Assembly: GCF_003814745.1 (NCBI RefSeq)
Contig: NZ_RKRD01000001.1
Coordinates: 1,550,001 to 1,614,000, forward strand
DNA: 64,000 nt
Direction: 5' to 3'
Source: Hydrogenoanaerobacterium saccharovorans
GTDB lineage: Bacteria > Bacillota > Clostridia > Oscillospirales > Ruminococcaceae
Positions 60,601-64,000 of this stretch are shown here, one piece after another (positions within the stretch are counted from its first letter, which is position 1; every line of letters starts with the position of its first letter). The translations under genes were made by a program, and so were the position numbers. The notes under the pieces were generated by a model that was not told where the DNA came from, searched no databases, and saw nothing but the letters and a program-made list of their open reading frames with translations.

Positions 60601-62156
60601 CCTACTACGCCACGTGTGAAAGCCTGCATCGTAAATTGGCTTGCATTAGTTGAGCCTTCCTCACCCCTAATTGCTTCACGGTTGATTGCGTTCGGCCAAG
60701 TTCTAACTTCACCTGTAGGCTTATTACATCCGTGAAGATTCATGAGCATATGCTGCTTTGCACATTCTTTATACAAGTCGTTCATCAACTGTATGCGATC
60801 TTGAGATTCTCTATCAAAGAAATCTACTTTGATACCCTTGATACCCAAATCTGACCACTCTTTTAAAATTTGACGTTCCTCTGGACTATCTAAATCTCTA
60901 CAATTGGTCCACGCAATCAGCCCTACATTTTTGGCTTTTGCATAGTTAAGTATACTATTTGGGTCGTCCGGATTAGCAGGATCATAGAAAAACGGGAAGT
61001 AACCTTCGTAAATTCTACCGCTACTCTTATCCTTTGCTTGCGGCTGCCAGCCTTCATCCATTATATAATAACTCCAGCCCATTTTAGATGCAAAATCAAT
61101 ATTGCTCCTTACAAAATGCTCATCGTATTGAGCCTCTGATTTGCTGCCCTCTGGTGATAGCCATCCCCATCCGGTAACACCGGGTTTAATCCACTCATCA
61201 GCATCATCAATTTTATTTGCAGGGCTTACGTTTTGCACCATAGTGCTTTCTACAATGTCGCCCAAATTGCCCGAAATTGCCAATCTCCAAGGTGATTTAA
61301 AGGGTACTTTAGTTTTTACATTTGTTTTCTGCTGAGATACAAAATCCAGGTTAAGTTCGGTAGTAGAACCTTTACGTTTTACAGCTGACCCTGTATAGCT
61401 TCCGTCCAGATCTGCTTCAGTAAGCAAAGTCCAGGCATCGTCAGGCGTTTTGTACAGAAACGGAAGTGTTTGTAGACTATTGTTTAAATTTTCTATTTTT
61501 TTCTGTTCAAAAGGACCTTCATGGCTAAATCTGTCTTGCGAGTCAGGTGTGTGAGCCTGTGTTGTAATATCGGAGTTTGCAGGAATTATAAAACTGGTAG
61601 TCTCATCTGATATTTCAATAGCTGCTGGAGTACCATCTGCTTTACAAATTCCACAACGGTAAGCAATACCGTCGTCATATGCTCTTACAATTACATCAAA
61701 TTCCATATTGCCTTTTGTAAAGGTGTAGGTGACTTCGTTGGCATGGTCTTTGTACTCCGCTTTTTTGCCGGAATACATTTTGTACGTTTCATTAATCTCT
61801 TTCACTTCACTGGTGCTCTTATAAGTAAGGCCTTCAGAGAAGTCTCCAAGCGTGGTTACCATACCAATAGGAGATTTTTCAATAATCGTTTTACCATCTT
61901 GGGTTGCAGAATAATAAATTTTACCTTCTTCTAAGCTAATACTAAATGTAGACCTCTGCCCCGGCGATTTTACAATTGAATTCTGTAAAGAACCACTGTC
62001 CAAATAACCGCTATCTGAATAACCGCTGTTTACGGTTATTCCAGAATCCATAACATTTTTTTCTGCTGTCTGTGCAAATGTGTTTATCACACTGCCCAAT
62101 GACATCTGAAGTGCTAAGGTAAGTGCTATAACCGATTTCCAATTTTTAATGCCCAC
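57621..62156 (-). CDS. Multidomain surface glycoside hydrolase family 97 enzyme
   Basis: A 1511-residue exported enzyme starting at GTG 62156 behind GAGGGGG. Order: signal peptide (to about 29), GH97 N-domain (70-310), GH97 barrel (about 325-600), GH97 C-domain (to about 700) and a Big_2 domain (715-790). A concanavalin-like DUF1349-type domain (800-970), three near-identical 90-residue Ig-like repeats (970-1245), a further domain, NPETG at 1436 and a membrane helix at 1481-1502 complete it. In the barrel, LGIKGIKVDFFDRESQ carries an Asp at the position that in retaining GH97 alpha-galactosidases is the nucleophile; substrate is therefore inferred as an alpha-galactoside or alpha-glucoside. 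Heads the sugar-sensing locus. Confidence 0.9.
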   Translation of the reverse strand: MGIKNWKSVIALTLALQMSLGSVINTFAQTAEKNVMDSGITVNSGYSDSGYLDSGSLQNSIVKSPGQRSTFSISLEEGKIYYSATQDGKTIIEKSPIGMVTTLGDFSEGLTYKSTSEVKEINETYKMYSGKKAEYKDHANEVTYTFTKGNMEFDVIVRAYDDGIAYRCGICKADGTPAAIEISDETTSFIIPANSDITTQAHTPDSQDRFSHEGPFEQKKIENLNNSLQTLPFLYKTPDDAWTLLTEADLDGSYTGSAVKRKGSTTELNLDFVSQQKTNVKTKVPFKSPWRLAISGNLGDIVESTMVQNVSPANKIDDADEWIKPGVTGWGWLSPEGSKSEAQYDEHFVRSNIDFASKMGWSYYIMDEGWQPQAKDKSSGRIYEGYFPFFYDPANPDDPNSILNYAKAKNVGLIAWTNCRDLDSPEERQILKEWSDLGIKGIKVDFFDRESQDRIQLMNDLYKECAKQHMLMNLHGCNKPTGEVRTWPNAINREAIRGEEGSTNASQFTMQAFTRGVVGPTDITPFIYPKTNTNITTAQQLAINFVFESGLPCMASPIKDYERSPGLPLLQNLPAAWDETKYIDGLPGQFVTVARRSQDIWYTASINTYNNGSDSEKRDAVIPLVFLKPGESYHATIYKDGATKNDLLVEQKEVTSETTLTIPMSPGGGCIVKITQGEAQTIGTIQLDKTNETLSINQSLSLFVTTDINCYDYDQVVWSTSNPDAAIVSNSGVVSTLKPGKTTITASSSKNPAIKAECKVTVLDDPYKLADGWSFVKEIPIYRKLLAENQLELTILPGEIGSALTFKNFLYRDAPEGDFTMTVKIKSSQLDQQNQAIGLSVFQDDKVNLSLRRRFTGRNCFETYTLNESGWRPDNRTWTTDQAADTMPSQEAVWLKIEKIGDTIKSSFSYNNTDWTTIKNSHEPQQVSKEGKNLKIGVHAVCGNNKYGPIPVVFEDFTVNGKVINFATPTNVSVMSVSKPSTITVKQGTAFEQLTLPATVNTTLSTGVKKDIAVVWSKDGYNPNAAGTYELTGTLTMADGITNPSDLKASISVVVQQNTSSTTITEVSKPSSITVKQGTAFEQLALPATVNATLSTGAKKDFAVVWSKDGYNPNAAGTYELTGTLTMADGITNPSNLKVSISIVMQQNTPSTTIADISKPSSITVKQGTAFEQLALPATVNTTLLTGAKKDFAVMWSKDGYNPNVAGTYEFTGTLTMADGITNPLNLKANISVVVQGISEPKHSAKSSSNNFVPNMASVSDIRQKLQSAPDNANVLVDVSSNYNFSTSIFDELQRNKNKSITLNGEWYKWIFEGKDIINSMPGVVYFDTRISVDSPNETAISKLVGNADITNLYFNYEGKLPGKTTICVQSEQYKGKTIYIYYYNPVKNQLELVKSNVIVDANGWFEFSVTHCSDYVISTTPITKAIKGTTVQNNNPETGGISVEAPLSNTAVLNTIPEETVPAIPDEQIVSKPIETTHKIPWVVMIVAGLAIPSIAASIIYKRHKNGLDK
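58435..59244 (-). repeat. Three 270-bp tandem repeats inside the GH97 gene
   Basis: Three copies of a 90-codon unit (each starting at about 59244, 58974 and 58704), each an Ig-like (Big_4-type) domain of a few differences. Landmarks repeat at the same places: SITVKQGTAFEQL, VVWSKDGYNPN and LTMADGITNP. The end of the second and third units diverges more. Confidence 0.9.
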
Positions 62157-62187
62157 GATATCCCCCTCTTTCCTTTATCTTACATCA

Positions 62188-62216
62188 ATTATATTGAACC
62201 AGTTATTTTAATTCAA
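62188..62216 (-). promoter_or_regulatory. Promoter of the GH97 gene
   Basis: Minus strand TTGAAT (62216-62211), 17 bases, TATAAT (62193-62188). No evident cre site beside it. Confidence 0.75.
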
Positions 62217-62623
62217 CAAATTCTAGCAAACTCAATATAAAATCTATGATGTATAGAAAGAAATTGTAAGTTTAAGCAAAATAATTGCCGGTTTTGGAGA
62301 GTTAGGGTAAGGATAACATTTGGGTTTTTGAGGGTGTAGTGGGACATGAACCCGCACCCTACCAAATAAACTGAATATTTTATAAGAATTAAGACCGATG
62401 GTTTAATCTTGGAGTAAATTCAAGAACATAAATCATCGGTCTTTTTTCACTATACCTTGTCCCCCGCCCTTTGTCGTGCGATGTGTGACCCGTTTATCCA
62501 ATGCGCTGAGCCCTTGCTGGTTGTGTAAAGTTATTTACAGACAAGATGTCTTTGCACTGATGCAAAGCACATACACCTTACGTTGCTTGCACATGTCTGA
62601 TTCCATTTTATAGGCTTGTTCTC
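62217..62623. other. Long non-coding stretch with hairpin elements
   Basis: No gene is supported here. It contains an inverted repeat (62332-62361, AGGGTG / CACCCT with an inner TGGG / CCCG), which on the minus strand looks like the 3' part of a tRNA T-arm and acceptor, and a plus-strand terminator at 62391-62447. The rest (62448-62623) is the 3' flank of the next gene and shows nothing I recognise. Confidence 0.5.
62391..62447 (+). terminator. Orphan plus-strand terminator
   Basis: AAGACCGATG (62391-62400) pairs with CATCGGTCTT (62434-62443), enclosing a smaller CTTG / CAAG stem, then TTTTTT. No plus-strand gene precedes it for many kb, so it may end an unannotated small RNA. Confidence 0.55.
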
Positions 62624-63283
62624 CTAAAAAATCACATTCTTATATGCTATCTTAATGTTGTGCTTTGTTGCAAAATTAATCTCGCCCTGCATTCCTTTTG
62701 AGATGGTGCCGCCAAATACCCACATTTCAGAACAAATGCTCAGCAGATGCAATCCTATTGCAAGTGCCCGCTCACGCTCTTTCGGCTTATCATTGTTGAG
62801 CAAATCACGGTACATGAGGTGCGGTGCGATTGGCGTGTATCCTTTGCTAAGCGCGTAAATGCTATACATCTGTGCGCGGTTGAGATTTTCGGCTACGTTG
62901 CCCCTGCAAGGTGAGCATATATAAACAAACGTGCAAGACTCAAGTTCTGCAACTGATTGTTCTTGCAGTTCTTGTGATAAAAGGCTTAAATAAATTCTCG
63001 AGATAAAATGCGCATTATTGGGTTGTTTTCCGGTTGATGATTTAAACAGGTGCCTCAGCAGCTCTGTGTTCCCGCAGCTGAAAGCCGCATTAATTGCGTG
63101 CCTTATGTTTCGTTCAACTCTGCTTGGTGTGGTTCCGCATTTACAAGCCAACTTTGCATATAAGTCCATTATGCTGTCTGCTTCACCGTACAGGCTTATT
63201 GCATCGGTCAGCAATGTAAAGCCTTTAATTGATGTCGGGATTCCCAATTCAAGAATAATGTGTTGAATGTCTTTTTTGTTCAT
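62624..63283 (-). CDS. Spo0A-type DNA-binding domain fused to a nucleoside deoxyribosyltransferase-like domain
   Basis: A 219-residue two-domain protein. Residues 1-105 match the C-terminal effector domain of Spo0A: LELGIPTSIKGFTLLTDAI, then the recognition helix TTPSRVERNIRHAINAAF at 51-68 and the SRIYLSLLSQEL end. There is no receiver domain. Residues 115-219 match the DUF4406/DUF7768 nucleoside-2-deoxyribosyltransferase-like fold: TFVYICSPCRGNVAENLNRA, then MWVFGGTISKGMQGEINFA. The combination could couple a nucleotide-type ligand to DNA binding (inference). GAGGAGA precedes the ATG. Confidence 0.82.
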   Translation of the reverse strand: MNKKDIQHIILELGIPTSIKGFTLLTDAISLYGEADSIMDLYAKLACKCGTTPSRVERNIRHAINAAFSCGNTELLRHLFKSSTGKQPNNAHFISRIYLSLLSQELQEQSVAELESCTFVYICSPCRGNVAENLNRAQMYSIYALSKGYTPIAPHLMYRDLLNNDKPKERERALAIGLHLLSICSEMWVFGGTISKGMQGEINFATKHNIKIAYKNVIF

Positions 63284-63299
63284 TTAGTGATTTCTCCTC

Positions 63300-63333
63300 G
63301 ATGTCAATTTATCTACACTTTTATGTAGACATC
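63300..63333. promoter_or_regulatory. Nested dyad upstream of the Spo0A-like fusion gene
   Basis: Inner repeat TCTACA (63312-63317) / TGTAGA (63324-63329) and outer repeat GATGTC (63300-63305) / GACATC (63328-63333), placed 5' of the ribosome site. Suits an operator bound by the fusion protein or a leader hairpin. Not a canonical Spo0A box (TGTCGAA). Confidence 0.45.
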
Positions 63334-63462
63334 TTTTTATTATCCTTTATATTCTAAGTTTGCGAAAGATAAATAATTGTATTTTATAGCTACTTCTATT
63401 ACAAAAGGCAGTAACCAATGTTGTTTTTTTACATATAATATAGAAATGTTAGGAGGGTACGC

Positions 63463-64000
63463 ATGTATAATTCTAATTATGCAAATGAAAATATTTGCTA
63501 TACTTACAACCAAATCCAACTAATAAACGAATTCAGAAAACTTTGGGAGCAGCATATCATGTGGACTAGATCGTTTATTATCAGTTTGGTAAATGATTTG
63601 GGGGATTTGGACCCAGTAACCACACGGCTTTTACGCAATCCAACTGATTTTGCAAATTCGCTCAGACCGTTTTATGGTAATGAAAAGGCAGCTAAGTTCG
63701 AACAACTCCTGAAAGACCATTTGCTGATTGCATCTCAACTGGTTACCGCTGCAAAAAAAGGAGACACTCAGGCTGTTGATTCATTGCGTAAAAAATGGTA
63801 CGAAAATGCGGATCAGATTGCTATGTTTTTAGCACAAATCAATCCTTACTGGAATCAGCAAACGTGGCAAATGATGCTTTATGAACACTTGAAGTTGGTG
63901 GAAAACGAGGCTGTTACAAGAATTTCAGGTCAATACAATGAAAACGTTTCCCTATTTGATAGTATGGAAAAACAAGCTTTAGCAATGGCAGATCAGATGT
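63463..64000 (+). CDS. Uncharacterised protein, often annotated as acetylglutamate kinase-like (3' end cut)
   Basis: Begins at ATG 63463 behind AGGAGG; 179 codons are visible before the right edge. The Trp-rich helical sequence (LWEQHIMWTRSFIISLVNDLGDLD, LRNPTDFANSLRPFYGNEKA, FLAQINPYWNQQTWQMMLYEH) corresponds to a small family of about 180 residues in Bacilli and Clostridia that databases often misname acetylglutamate kinase. No kinase motif is visible, and I would not assign that activity. Function unknown. Confidence 0.75.
   Translation, partial: MYNSNYANENICYTYNQIQLINEFRKLWEQHIMWTRSFIISLVNDLGDLDPVTTRLLRNPTDFANSLRPFYGNEKAAKFEQLLKDHLLIASQLVTAAKKGDTQAVDSLRKKWYENADQIAMFLAQINPYWNQQTWQMMLYEHLKLVENEAVTRISGQYNENVSLFDSMEKQALAMADQM

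Noticed and set aside
62217..62623. Complete tRNA gene
   Set aside because: Only a T-arm and acceptor-like part can be drawn on the minus strand; no D arm or anticodon arm upstream.

Overview
The window looks like chromosome from a low-to-mid GC, endospore-forming anaerobic member of the Clostridia, most likely an Oscillospiraceae/Ruminococcaceae-type lineage. The evidence is four sporulation genes (yqfC, yqfD, ylbJ, spoIIM), a Spo0A-type DNA-binding domain, indolepyruvate:ferredoxin oxidoreductase, an IspH-ribosomal protein S1 fusion, strong AGGAGG ribosome sites and many TTGACA/TATAAT promoters. No rRNA, complete tRNA, CRISPR array, intact insertion sequence or clear prophage was found.

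Layout. 1-5.3 kb: a yqfC-yqfD-phoH-ybeY-dgkA-GNAT run on the minus strand, divergent from ylbJ. 5.3-9.4 kb: a K+/H+ antiporter facing thiD, which is preceded by two tandem TPP riboswitches, then spoIIM and two small membrane proteins. 9.4-13.8 kb: iorA-iorB-paaK plus an ACT-domain gene (aryl 2-oxoacid oxidation). 13.8-18.1 kb: mntP divergent from an odd thioredoxin-reductase-like flavoprotein, then a DUF5685 / J-domain / membrane-protein cluster. 18.1-24 kb: an MBOAT-DHHW acyl-transfer pair, a DUF4358 lipoprotein and an amino-acid ABC transporter. 24-29.5 kb: rpiR-baiN-like-cmk-plsC-ispH/S1. 29.6-35.5 kb: a cell-wall amidase, an FAD protein and cdaA-cdaR (c-di-AMP). 35.6-38.7 kb: a class V aminotransferase with DUF3343, then a Mef-like MFS pump behind a six-codon leader peptide and a terminator. 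38.8-46.5 kb: degV, ispD-ispF, htrA, an ABC-F ATPase, a second DUF4358 lipoprotein and a MATE pump. 46.6-51.6 kb: a partial histidine operon (hisZ-G-H-A-F-unknown-IE, without hisD, hisB or hisC). 51.6-62.2 kb: a sugar-sensing locus with a YesN/YesM-type two-component system, two sugar-binding proteins and a 1511-residue surface GH97 glycosidase. 62.2-64 kb: a long non-coding stretch, a Spo0A-DNA-binding-domain fusion protein and the start of an uncharacterised gene.

Most genes are core metabolism or cell-envelope functions. The most unusual items are the leader-peptide attenuator in front of the MFS pump; the Spo0A_C fusion to a nucleoside-deoxyribosyltransferase-like domain under a nested dyad; the DUF5685 protein with two Asp-rich motifs next to a Cys-tailed J protein; the thioredoxin-reductase-like protein lacking the NADPH signatures; the tandem TPP riboswitches; and the sugar-sensing locus whose mglB has lost its ATPase and permease genes and abuts an unexplained sequence scar. 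All product names come from reading motifs and recalling families; no database search was run.
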